Assembly (NCBI GenBank): GCA_016935665.1
Contig: JAFGQN010000139.1
Span: forward strand, 1 to 57,391
Reading direction: 5' to 3'
Length of the DNA stretch: 57,391 nt
From: Deltaproteobacteria bacterium
GTDB taxonomy: Bacteria > Myxococcota_A > Polyangia > JAAYKL01
The notes under the pieces are model-generated. The model was not told where the DNA came from, made no database searches, and worked only from the letters and a program-made list of their open reading frames with translations. Shown in pieces: positions 26,115-34,977 of the stretch; the stretch's first letter is position 1; every line of letters starts with the position of its first letter. Both the position numbers and the translations under genes were made by a program.

Positions 26115-29100
26115 CTAGCTGTTCGCGACTTGCGCATTTTGTTGATGGACCAGATTGACAGAAATCATTTTGGAAACCCCCGGCTCCTGCATCGTAACAC
26201 CATACAATGCATCGGCACCTTCCATCGTAATTTTGGAGTGAGTAATGATAACAAATTGGCTGCGATCGGTCATTTCACGAACCATATCTATAAATCGACC
26301 AATGTTCGCATCATCAAGTGGGGCATCCACCTCATCGAGCAGACAGAACGGGCTTGGCTTCTGCATAAAAATAGCAAAGAGCAGGCTGACCGCAGTCAAG
26401 GCTTTTTCGCCACCGCTCATCAACTCAATTGCCCTCAACTTCTTTCCTGGAGGTGAGGCAATGATGTCAACTCCGGTGTTCAAAAGATCGTCAGGCTCCG
26501 TTAATGCAAGGGATGCATGCCCGCCTTTGAACAAGCGGGGGAAAATCTCCTGAAACTTCTGATTAATCGAATCAAAGGTTTCCTTAAACATGCGCCTGGA
26601 ATCCTTGTCCATCCGCGCAATCGCAGCTTCCAAATCCTCCAGTGCCTGCTCAACATCCGCCTTCTGATTTACTTTTTCATCATAACGCGTTTGCGTCTCC
26701 GCATATTCCTCGATGGCGCTGGGGTTAATCGAACCCATTCGGGCAATCAATCCCTTCAATTCGCTGATCCGCTCGAAAACCGCACGGCCGGGCAGGGGTC
26801 GCCAATGGTAATCTCCAAGCACACGCTCAATATCGACGTCGTATTTTTCCCGAATATTACTCAACAGATAGGAAACATCGGTGACCGCCTTCTGTGCAAC
26901 GATTTGCAAATCGGTCACCCGCTTTGATGTTTTGTCCAACTGACCGCGCTGGTCCTTGAACAACATGGTAGCCTCTGTCAGAATCTGTGATTTTCCGTCC
27001 AGGACACGCGCACATGCGGTCACATCACTGGCGAGCGCATCAATCTTGTTTAAACTGAATTCCAATTTTTCTTTGGCGGCGACGATTCCACCTGCGGTTT
27101 TCCCAATCTCGCTCGCAATGGCCTGTTTACGACGGGATATACGGCTCAGCTGCGACGTTACTTCTTCCTCTATGGACACCAGTTGCGAAGAACGCTCAAC
27201 CGCAGATTCGTGCTGTTGACGAAATCGCGCTTCTCTGATTTTTGCATCCGTAACTTCGCCAGCCAGCCGGTCCGTCTCATCGCGACAGGCGGCAATAAGC
27301 TCAGACTGTTCTTCAATAACCCGTTGCAGAGAATCCACTTCCCTGGTCGATTCTTCCAGCTCTGTTGCGGCACGCTGCTGGTCAGCGCACATCCGTTCCA
27401 GTTGTTCCATCTGATTGCCATAATCTCTATCCAGATTAGCGTTTCTCGATTTGGCATTCTCAAGATCATCAAGCGCACGGCCTCTGTCTTTATCCACTTC
27501 GGATAATACAAACTCCATTCGCTGCGCTTCAAGCCTCGCCTGCTCCGACGCTTCCTGACGCCGCAACATTTCCTCCTTCAATGTTTCAAAGCGCAATTCC
27601 AAATCTTCCCGGACCTGGCTCAACGATGCCACTGCCGCCTCAAGCTCCCGAATTTCTCTTTTCTGCTCGAGCAAGTCTGCACCAGGCGTTCCAGCACGAC
27701 CGCCACTTTGAATACCGTAATTGTCAATCACCTGACCATCAAGCGTTACAAAGGTTGCCTTTCCCGTGTTGTCACGCCACAAACGCAATGCAGCCGTTTC
27801 ATCATTCACCACGTACACATTTTGAAGTAAGTTCGAAATCGCGTCCCTAACATCGCTTTCAACCTGAATCAACTCAAATAAATTCCCCACCACTCCTTCG
27901 CCACGGATAGGTCCGGTAAGGGAATCCTTCAATGTGTCGCATACGGAAGGCAAAGCGATGACACGGCCAAGATCACGTTCTTTGAGCCAGGAAAGCAATT
28001 CGAATCCGGCGTCGTGGTCTGCAGAAACCAGCGCTTGCAGTTTATCTGCCAAAACCACCGCCAGTGCCAACTCGTATTCTTTGGGGCAACGGATATAGTC
28101 CACCAACATGCCGGAAAACAAGTGCTGAGCATCCTTGCTTAATGCATCAACCGCCTGTTTTACACCATTGTCATGACGGCCCATACTTTCATTTACCTGC
28201 TGTAACGATTCGAGGCGGGACGTTTTGGCAGTCAATTCGTCTTTCACCCGGCGAAATTCATCGTCGCAGAGCTGAACCTGCTCTCTCAGATTTTCAAATG
28301 CCTCCCCCTCTGTGCGTGCGGTGGTGCGCAGTCGATTCAGCTGTTCCTGAGTCGATTCGAACTTCTGTTCAAAACTGCTCGTCAACGCGGAAAGGCCCAG
28401 AATCTGTTCTTCAAGTGTTTTACGCTCGCTCCTGGTGACTTCCAAACGGGATTCGGCTTCTTCAATGCGATATCTGTAACTGTCACATGCACTTTGAGAT
28501 GCGGCAATTCTCGCGCGACAACGACTGACACGATCTCGCTTTTCGTCAAATTCCCGGCCCAACTCGGAGAGTCGCATTCTCGCATCCTCTGCACGCCGCT
28601 CCACTTCCTCACGCCCCGAGGCCATCGCATGAAAATCCGTCTGCAAAGATCCCAGCCGTTGCGAAAGCACCTGCTTTTCCTCGGCAACAGAATTTAATCG
28701 GGATTCCGATTCCAATTGCTGCTCCGTTAATGATGCTTCTTCTCTTTTGATGCGCTGCAACGCATCTTCGAGGTGCCTGACTTCCGTCTCCATAACGGAT
28801 ATTTCATTATCTGCGGACTGCGCCTTTTGTTTTGCTTTCTCCAAATCATTTCGTGCAACCGCTTCTTCCATGCGCAAACTTTCAATCCGCGCCTCGGCCG
28901 CTTCAAAACTGTTTCGCAGCGTATCGTATTCATCCTGAGCCGCAGTCAGCGACAATTGCGCCGTTTTACCCGCGGCCAACAGCTCCAGATATTTGTGGCT
29001 GTTGACATACAGCTCGGCGTCTCGCTGTTCCTCAGCGTACAGATTGTATCGCTCCGCTTTGCGAGCCTGTCGTTTCAGACTCTCCAGACTTCGTCCCATC

Positions 29101-29699
29101 TCCTGCACAACATCTTTAATCCGCAGAAGGTTCTGCCGGGTCTGCTCCATTTTCTTTTGCGCAGTTTGTCTAGCTTTTTTAAATCGAGTAATCCCCGCAG
29201 CTTCCTCAATCATGGAGCGGCGATCTTCGGAACGGGAACTGACGATCAGTCCGATTCGTCCCTGTTCGATGATGGAATAGGCACGCGCCCCACCGCCTGT
29301 TCCCATGAAAAGTTCTGTCACGTCCTTTAACCTGCAGGGATTTTTGTTAATGAGATATTCACTCGATCCATCCCGATGCAGGCGACGGGTAATGGCAATC
29401 TCGGGATAATCCGCGTAAAGGGGATGAGACAAACCGTCCGTATTGTCAAAGGTAATCGTTACTTCCGCCATGGATTGCGGACCGCGTTTCTCACTCCCAT
29501 TAAAGATTACATCGCCCATTCCCTTACCGCGCAGATTCTTGGCAGACTGCTCTCCCAGTGCCCAGCGAATAGCATCGACGATATTGCTTTTTCCGCAACC
29601 ATTTGGCCCGACCACCGCCGTCAGCGAATTGTCGAACAGCACTTTGGTTCGATCACAGAATGATTTAAAACCGGAAATATCTAAACTTTTTATCTTCAT
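26115..29699 (-). CDS. smc: chromosome partition protein Smc
   Basis: This full-length 1194-residue SMC ATPase condenses and segregates the chromosome. The N-terminal head has Walker A GPNGCGKS at residues 31-38. Two long coiled coils flank the hinge at about residues 510-650. The C-terminal head has the signature LMSGGEKALTA and Walker B PFCLLDEVDAPLDD (about 1090-1135). It starts at an ATG 6 bases after TTGAGGAA. No scpA or scpB is in the window. The region upstream holds a 770-base non-coding gap with clustered GATC sites. Confidence 0.97.
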   Translation of the reverse strand: MKIKSLDISGFKSFCDRTKVLFDNSLTAVVGPNGCGKSNIVDAIRWALGEQSAKNLRGKGMGDVIFNGSEKRGPQSMAEVTITFDNTDGLSHPLYADYPEIAITRRLHRDGSSEYLINKNPCRLKDVTELFMGTGGGARAYSIIEQGRIGLIVSSRSEDRRSMIEEAAGITRFKKARQTAQKKMEQTRQNLLRIKDVVQEMGRSLESLKRQARKAERYNLYAEEQRDAELYVNSHKYLELLAAGKTAQLSLTAAQDEYDTLRNSFEAAEARIESLRMEEAVARNDLEKAKQKAQSADNEISVMETEVRHLEDALQRIKREEASLTEQQLESESRLNSVAEEKQVLSQRLGSLQTDFHAMASGREEVERRAEDARMRLSELGREFDEKRDRVSRCRARIAASQSACDSYRYRIEEAESRLEVTRSERKTLEEQILGLSALTSSFEQKFESTQEQLNRLRTTARTEGEAFENLREQVQLCDDEFRRVKDELTAKTSRLESLQQVNESMGRHDNGVKQAVDALSKDAQHLFSGMLVDYIRCPKEYELALAVVLADKLQALVSADHDAGFELLSWLKERDLGRVIALPSVCDTLKDSLTGPIRGEGVVGNLFELIQVESDVRDAISNLLQNVYVVNDETAALRLWRDNTGKATFVTLDGQVIDNYGIQSGGRAGTPGADLLEQKREIRELEAAVASLSQVREDLELRFETLKEEMLRRQEASEQARLEAQRMEFVLSEVDKDRGRALDDLENAKSRNANLDRDYGNQMEQLERMCADQQRAATELEESTREVDSLQRVIEEQSELIAACRDETDRLAGEVTDAKIREARFRQQHESAVERSSQLVSIEEEVTSQLSRISRRKQAIASEIGKTAGGIVAAKEKLEFSLNKIDALASDVTACARVLDGKSQILTEATMLFKDQRGQLDKTSKRVTDLQIVAQKAVTDVSYLLSNIREKYDVDIERVLGDYHWRPLPGRAVFERISELKGLIARMGSINPSAIEEYAETQTRYDEKVNQKADVEQALEDLEAAIARMDKDSRRMFKETFDSINQKFQEIFPRLFKGGHASLALTEPDDLLNTGVDIIASPPGKKLRAIELMSGGEKALTAVSLLFAIFMQKPSPFCLLDEVDAPLDDANIGRFIDMVREMTDRSQFVIITHSKITMEGADALYGVTMQEPGVSKMISVNLVHQQNAQVANS

Positions 29700-29877
29700 A
29701 TTTGTTCCTCAACCCATGGCAAGATCCAAAGATCTCGCCATAGATCTGATCGCTCAAAAAAACAATTGGGATGTAACAGACACCCGTAAATCGTACAATA
29801 CCCTTATTGTCACATGCGCTCACTGCACTACATGTATGGCCATTAATGTATTGCACCATGGATGTATGGTATACTTG

Positions 29878-29906
29878 AAAAGATCAAAAGATCCACCCAA
29901 AAGATC
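29878..29906 (+). repeat. three AAAAGATC direct repeats in a GATC cluster
   Basis: AAAAGATC occurs at 29878-29885, 29886-29893 and 29899-29906, the first two directly abutting. Further GATC sites follow at 29912-29915 and 29933-29936, and four more lie between 29721 and 29754 upstream of smc. The density is well above chance for a 4-base site. Function unknown. Confidence 0.5.
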
Positions 29907-30004
29907 CATCTGATCCGTTTTCAGTTTCGCTGGATCAAATCGGCATTCATTTCAAATGAGCTCAAACAGTACCAGTTAGTTGAAATTGGTCTTAACCGCG
30001 ACAG

Positions 30005-30065
30005 AGGGGGAGCTGATAATTTAAAAACCTCCTACCCCTCCCCCTGTGTTTCAAGGGGGAGTGGG
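30005..30065. repeat. C/G-rich hairpin with a spare arm
   Basis: CTCCCCCT (30038-30045) pairs with AGGGGGAG (30054-30061) over an 8-base loop, and CCC/GGG extends the stem after one bulged base. AGGGGGAG also occurs at 30005-30012 and could pair with the same C-rich arm instead. Two exclusive hairpins are therefore possible. There is no T-tract on either side. Confidence 0.5.
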
Positions 30066-30358
30066 CATTTTCACGCCTTCAATGACTTTTCAAAACCGGC
30101 AGTATGAATGCCACTGAACGATTTTTCAACGACCGGATCTTCGTTTGGCCCTGATCCAGACCGTGGCGAAATCAAGCGTGAATTAGATTTTCAAATTTAT
30201 TGAACATCCGTTAACTTTAGGACATTACTTTTTTTTCAAATAGTGGGATAATATCCACGATCACTGTGTTTTAATGCAATTTCGATACCATTTTGCAGAA
30301 ACTCAGGTTTTCTCTACATTTTTGTAAACAAAACCACCTTGCTTTTCCGCTTTTTGAT

Positions 30359-30398
30359 ACAAAGATGTATTTTCAATGATCAAAAAATACATCTTTGT
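30359..30398. repeat. 15-base perfect inverted repeat
   Basis: ACAAAGATGTATTTT at 30359-30373 is exactly complementary to AAAATACATCTTTGT at 30384-30398, and the 10-base loop contains TGATCA. TGAT and ATCA flanks can extend the stem with one bulge. It lies about 70 bases before the acyltransferase start, so it could be an operator, a transcript hairpin or the relic of a small palindromic repeat. Confidence 0.65.
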
Positions 30399-30469
30399 AA
30401 TCATGTTTCATCTTTGGATAACTTTTGATGATTCTTGACTTGGTCGTTTGAACTACCGATAATGCGCCG

Positions 30470-31276
30470 ATGACCATCTCACCACATTTGAATACCAACG
30501 ACCCGGATTTTCCTGGCGATGTATCCCCTCAACCTCCGTTTGGATTACTGGACGCGTTTCGTTCCATCGGAATATGGAGCATAGGCGCGCCTCATCTGGC
30601 TTTCTGGGCTGCCTACGTGACCGCCGCCTCAAGGTTTTCCACATCAAAAAAAATGGATCGTACTCTTAAATTCATGAGCCGAGCTATCCCCGCAGCGGCA
30701 GGCATAAAGGTGGAAGTGGAAGGTTCCGCACATCTGAACCCCAAAAAGCCGTATGTATATGTAATCAATCATGTCAATATCTTCGATATGTTCGTAATTT
30801 ACCAGGCCATTCCTCAGTTCGCGCGATCTCTTGAGCATGTGAGCCATTTTTCCTGGCCGCTGTTTGGTCCGTTTATCACTGCTGCCGGACAAATCCCGGT
30901 AGATCCGCAAAACAAAAAACTGACTGCGCGAGGCCTTAAAAAGGCGCTGACAATGTTAAAATCCGGCGACTCCATAGTCGTACTGCCGGAAGGAGAACGG
31001 ACTCTCGATGGATCGGTGGGCAAATTCTTTCCGGGCGCTTTTCGGCTGGCAATTCAGGCGAAAGTCCAGATCATTCCCATGGCCATACACGGTGGACGCA
31101 CAGTTTCCAGACGAGGCGACTGGCGCGTACGCCCCGGAAAAATGAAAGTCATCATCGGAGAGCCCGTTTCCACCGATGGACTCACCATCAGGGATGCCGA
31201 AACCCTTGCCGATACCTGCAGGTCTCATGTTATTGGACTTCTGCAATTGGAGAATCAACGGAGCGGCCTGGTCTGA
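30470..31276 (+). CDS. plsC: 1-acyl-sn-glycerol-3-phosphate acyltransferase family protein
   Basis: The product has 268 residues. The catalytic HX4D motif is His101-Asp106 (NHVNIFD), and the phosphate-binding motif is PEGERT at 173-178 (usually EGTR), followed by the PIAIHG-like PMAIHGG. These place it in the PlsC/LPLAT family, which moves an acyl chain to lysophosphatidic acid at the inner face of the cytoplasmic membrane. A hydrophobic segment at about 37-55 fits membrane association. It stands alone between the smc gap and the convergent engB. Another acyl acceptor cannot be excluded from sequence. Confidence 0.88.
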   Translation: MTISPHLNTNDPDFPGDVSPQPPFGLLDAFRSIGIWSIGAPHLAFWAAYVTAASRFSTSKKMDRTLKFMSRAIPAAAGIKVEVEGSAHLNPKKPYVYVINHVNIFDMFVIYQAIPQFARSLEHVSHFSWPLFGPFITAAGQIPVDPQNKKLTARGLKKALTMLKSGDSIVVLPEGERTLDGSVGKFFPGAFRLAIQAKVQIIPMAIHGGRTVSRRGDWRVRPGKMKVIIGEPVSTDGLTIRDAETLADTCRSHVIGLLQLENQRSGLV

Positions 31277-31301
31277 TGCTGCGATTGGCCTTCCCCAACC
31301 A

Positions 31302-31892
31302 TCAGAAGCCGCAACGCTTAACGATGGTCGCCAGCAACTGTTCAATTCCTTTTTTTTCTGTAGCGCTGGTTCCGATAACCGGAATGCCCGTCGATTTGTG
31401 AAGCTTGTTCAAAACAGACTTTTGCTGACTGTTTTTAACGCGATCCAGTTTGGTGGCCACAAGCAACATCGGAACACCCTGTTCGGACAAGAATTCAATG
31501 AGCTGTATTTCTTCCTCTTCAGGACCACGTCGCACATCCACAAGAATGACCACCAGATGCAATGTGGACCGTTCCGCCAGATACGCATGCATGAATTCGG
31601 CCCACGCTTCTTTGGCGTCCCGGGACACTTTCGCATACCCATAGCCTGGTAAATCCACCAGATAAAGGCAGGCGTCCGAACTGAGTCGGGTCTCGACATG
31701 CACAATGGTCCGGGTTCTACCCGGCGTCGAACTCACTTTGAACAGACCTTTGCGGCCACTGAGCGCGTTGAGCAGGCTGGATTTACCCACGTTGGATCTA
31801 CCGGCAAACGCCACTTCCGGATGGGTTGCCTCGGGCAACTGGTCCAACCGTCCGGTTGAACTCACCAGTTTTGTTTCCACTATTCGAATCAC
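31302..31892 (-). CDS. engB: ribosome-biogenesis GTP-binding protein EngB/YsxC
   Basis: At 196 residues it is the usual length. The G1 loop GRSNVGKS is at 31-38, the G2/G3 region shows TPGRTRT and LVDLPGYGYAKVS, and G4 is TKLD. EngB is an essential GTPase in large-subunit ribosome assembly. Its ATG overlaps the stop of murJ by 4 bases (ATGA), so translation is coupled to the flippase gene. No defect is visible. Confidence 0.95.
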   Translation of the reverse strand: MIRIVETKLVSSTGRLDQLPEATHPEVAFAGRSNVGKSSLLNALSGRKGLFKVSSTPGRTRTIVHVETRLSSDACLYLVDLPGYGYAKVSRDAKEAWAEFMHAYLAERSTLHLVVILVDVRRGPEEEEIQLIEFLSEQGVPMLLVATKLDRVKNSQQKSVLNKLHKSTGIPVIGTSATEKKGIEQLLATIVKRCGF

Positions 31893-33466
31893 TTGCCAAT
31901 CCTTCGTTTAACTGCAGATACCAACTCTCGAAGTTCGGTCACCCGAAACAGGTACGCGCACACGCCATATACCAAAACCCCTGCGCCAACGCAAAGTCCC
32001 AATACAAAAATATTGGTTACGCTATTTCCACCTTGCTCCCATTTTCCAAGTGAACTTGTGTAATAAATGGCCACTGCCATTGGCAGCGATGCCCCCAACA
32101 TTTTCAACCAGCCAGTAACCAATGAAAGAATTTCAAGAGGTCCAACCATCTTTCGAAGTATGGCAAACAGGCTCAGGGCCTGAATGGTGGTAGCGATGCT
32201 CAGGGACATGCACAGTCCGCGATGACCGTAAAAATCTTTCAACCAGAAAGCGGCCAGCGTATAAATTCCAATCATCACCAGCGTCATCAGCACTGGCACT
32301 TTTACGCGCTCCAGAGCATAAAAAAATGGAACAGTCTGTCTCAGGAGCGCGACGGAACACATCCCCGCCGCAAGCCATTTCAAGGCCGCTGCGGTCTCCA
32401 GCACATCAGCATGATGAAACAATCCACGTTGATACATAATTGTAACAAGTGGTTCCGCCAGCACAATCAGCCCCACCATAGCCGGTGTCGCGACCATCAG
32501 CGCGAGACGAAGTGCATGGTTCCAGATTTGCCGGGCATCTGTCATCTTTCCCTGCCCCACCAAACCCGCCAGGCTTGGAAGCGCTGCAGTGGAAATGGCC
32601 ATCACCAGTACGGCCAGCGGCAATTCAAATAATCGCTGTGCAAAGGTAATATATGTAACGGATCCCTCTTTAAGCGTTGATGCAAACGCAGTTGCTTCAA
32701 AGTTGAAAAACTGATACGCCGCTGCGCCGACAACCATGGGGGCAGTCATCTTCAACACGCGTCTAAGAGGCGGGTTTTTCAAATCAATACGTGGAAAAAC
32801 CAATAATTTTAACTGATTCAACGATGGAAATTGCAGCAGCATTTGGATAACGCCACCAATCACCACGCCGACGGCCAATGAAAAAACAGGTGATACCCCG
32901 AATGTGGGCATTGCGCCGGACAGACCAACTGCGCAACCAATAATAGACACATTGAGCAGTACCGGCGCGAACGCGGGTGTAAAAAACCGCCCTCCGGCAT
33001 TCAACAATCCCATGGCCACAGCGGTCAGGCTGATAAAAAAAATGTACGGAAACATGGTTCGTGTCAGCGCGATTGCCAAAGCAAACTTTTGCGGTGTTTC
33101 CGCGAATCCTGCGCCTGCGGCAAGGGTCAGCCATTTTGCCCCCACCACTCCAGCAAGCGTAAGCAGCCCCAGAAACAGGATCCCAAATCCATACACCGCT
33201 CCAGCGAACTGACGGGATTTATGCAGGTCTCCCTGGTTCCAGACTTTCGCAAACACAGTAGTCAATGAAATGGAAAAGGATCCTTCTGCGGTCAGACGCC
33301 GAAATGAATTGGGAATCATGAACGCCACCTGATAGGCGTCAATGGCGTCTTTGGGAAAATATGCGGCGATCACGGACTCGCGAACCAATCCCAGAATGCG
33401 CGAAGCCATTGTGCCCGCACCGACTATCCCGGCCCGTCTGGCCACCTTTTTCTTATCTGTATTCAT
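31889..33466 (-). CDS. murJ: lipid II flippase MurJ/MviN
   Basis: I prefer the ATG at 33466 (MNTDKKKVARRAGIV...), giving 525 residues; a TTG start 13 codons earlier is possible. The MviN family N-terminus is clear: GAGTMASRILGLVRESVIAA, then ...FMIPNSFRRLTAEGSFSIS. About 14 hydrophobic helices fill the rest. MurJ flips the peptidoglycan precursor lipid II across the cytoplasmic membrane. It is the first gene of a murJ-engB pair. No obvious Shine-Dalgarno precedes either start, which leaves the start uncertain. Confidence 0.94.
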   Translation of the reverse strand: MNTDKKKVARRAGIVGAGTMASRILGLVRESVIAAYFPKDAIDAYQVAFMIPNSFRRLTAEGSFSISLTTVFAKVWNQGDLHKSRQFAGAVYGFGILFLGLLTLAGVVGAKWLTLAAGAGFAETPQKFALAIALTRTMFPYIFFISLTAVAMGLLNAGGRFFTPAFAPVLLNVSIIGCAVGLSGAMPTFGVSPVFSLAVGVVIGGVIQMLLQFPSLNQLKLLVFPRIDLKNPPLRRVLKMTAPMVVGAAAYQFFNFEATAFASTLKEGSVTYITFAQRLFELPLAVLVMAISTAALPSLAGLVGQGKMTDARQIWNHALRLALMVATPAMVGLIVLAEPLVTIMYQRGLFHHADVLETAAALKWLAAGMCSVALLRQTVPFFYALERVKVPVLMTLVMIGIYTLAAFWLKDFYGHRGLCMSLSIATTIQALSLFAILRKMVGPLEILSLVTGWLKMLGASLPMAVAIYYTSSLGKWEQGGNSVTNIFVLGLCVGAGVLVYGVCAYLFRVTELRELVSAVKRRIGK

Positions 33467-33520
33467 AGTGGTGAGGAGAATACTGCCTCGCAGGTGGATT
33501 CTCAAATGAAAAGGTGATTT

Positions 33521-34363
33521 TCAGATTTCTTCACGGGTCGCTCCAAGGGTCATGGCGCGCCGGGTCACACGGTCATCATACCAGGTTGCCCGGTACCCGC
33601 GCCACCATCGCCAGGGCCTGGATGTTTTCAACCGGCGTGAGCGAACCTTGAACTGTTCCGCACATATCTCAATCCCCTTCACCGGATCCATCATTTCCCG
33701 CCTGGAACCATCAAAGAACCGTGTAAGAAGTTGGCAATATCCAACGTCCACGCCGGTTGTTTCAAACCACCAATGTGCACGAGGACTTTTCATCGCACTT
33801 AGCAATTCTTCCTCACCATAGGAGATGCAACGTTTTCGTGGCTTCAGCAGTCTCTTTTGAATCGCCCATTTTCTAAAGTGATATCCCACCGCGCATCGAT
33901 CAAATGAGGATTCATGTGCCATCGTTGCCGCAAGTCCCCACACATTGATTTTCACATCGTCATCGGAATACCGTTCAGATGCCCGTACGAGCCGATACGC
34001 CAACAGGATGGCTTTGTCCTCGGTTTCCGGTCCTTTCTCCGTGTACTCACCGCATTCCCACCATCCGTGTTCCCGGGTTGTTTTCCAGCTGTGTATTCCT
34101 TTGGCCAAACGGGTAATCAGCGCTGTCTGTGCATCGTTTGGAACGAAGAGTTCTGCGGTCTCATCCACAACTGTCATGGGCAGCGGATCGCCATAGGGTT
34201 CCTGCAAAGTACAAATTTCAGTTTCATCAACATAAGCCGATGCTGCATAAGCTGAAACCGAAAGCGGAATTGTCAACAGCGCTGTCAACACCACAGCATG
34301 CAGAAACACGAGTGCATTTGCATTATCACTTTGTCGCTTTTTTTCTTTATTATGAAATTGCAT
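33521..34363 (-). CDS. exported lysozyme/transglycosylase-like protein
   Basis: The ATG at 34363 follows a strong AAAAGGAG site and opens a signal peptide (HAVVLTALLTIPLSVSAYA), so I use it rather than the open frame back to 34588. The product has 280 residues. The mature part has AATMAHESSFDRCAVG and later DVGYCQL, which resemble the SLT lytic-transglycosylase signature (catalytic Glu in AxExxF, then GYxQ). The C-terminus is rich in Arg and Trp (KTSRPWRWWRGYRATWY). I infer a peptidoglycan-cleaving enzyme of the lysozyme fold; the match is by motif only. It lies just upstream of murJ on the same strand (54 bases), a suggestive cell-wall pairing. Confidence 0.7.
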   Translation of the reverse strand: MQFHNKEKKRQSDNANALVFLHAVVLTALLTIPLSVSAYAASAYVDETEICTLQEPYGDPLPMTVVDETAELFVPNDAQTALITRLAKGIHSWKTTREHGWWECGEYTEKGPETEDKAILLAYRLVRASERYSDDDVKINVWGLAATMAHESSFDRCAVGYHFRKWAIQKRLLKPRKRCISYGEEELLSAMKSPRAHWWFETTGVDVGYCQLLTRFFDGSRREMMDPVKGIEICAEQFKVRSRRLKTSRPWRWWRGYRATWYDDRVTRRAMTLGATREEI

Positions 34364-34977
34364 ATGTCTCCTTTTCAACTCACATCCTTTTCCGAGTTGA
34401 ATCACACCGTCTCGAAGCATGCATGACAGCTCCGTCAAACTGGCGCATTCAATTCGGTGGCAAAGAGTGTCATGTTTGCGAGTTTGTGCATTGTCATTCA
34501 TAATTTTTATTCCTGATTCAAAATTCCACCAAATCGCTAGGATGGAGGAGAACATACATTGATTTTTTTTTTTGGCAAGGCTCTTCAACGGTCACTCTGA
34601 CTGTGCCTGGGGCCATATATCGTGGTAATTCAGAAATTCTACAAAAAATTCCAAGCCGATTGAAATGATGCAATATAAATAGTTGTCCGTTTTAATTCAA
34701 ATACGAACTCTATAATGAAAATCTCATAACAACACGTATCTATTTAAGATTATTTCACGTTGACTCCATGTGAGCTTGCGGGCGATCCCCCTAAATTCGG
34801 CTTACGAAGCGATACCTGCGATACAAATCACATTGCAATATCGCTGTAATTTCTCAACGAGTTGATTTTTTTTGGGATCCCCCTCCGCTCGAAAGCCAAG
34901 CGACCTCAGCGCAAGGGATGCGTTTTTCATGGGAATTGGCGAAAAACTTAAAAGGCGTGATTACAATGATAGACGTG
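34364..34977. other. 614-base gap upstream of the transglycosylase-like gene
   Basis: The region is AT-rich in its first two thirds. Frames on both strands are short or non-protein-like, including one of 76 codons at 34872 that overlaps the end of the oxidoreductase gene. It lies between the 3' end of the oxidoreductase gene and the 5' end of the transglycosylase-like gene and must hold the latter's promoter. A run of eight to nine T/A residues near 34562 and GATCCCCCT twice (near 34785 and 34876) are the only notable features. I see no RNA gene. Confidence 0.4.

Larger units (their letters stand above)
29700..30469. other. 770-base gap with inverted and direct repeats
   Basis: The gap separates divergent smc and acyltransferase genes. 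I see no credible gene: the longest frame is about 80 codons, overlaps the hairpin sequences and looks non-protein-like. It holds tandem AAAAGATC copies, a CTCCCCCT/AGGGGGAG hairpin with a third copy of one arm, and a 15-base perfect inverted repeat, listed separately. It should also carry the promoters of both genes. Confidence 0.5.

Noticed and set aside
29862-30107. 81-codon open frame in the smc/acyltransferase gap
   Set aside because: It overlaps the repeat-rich gap and hairpin sequence, has no ribosome-binding site and a non-protein-like composition.
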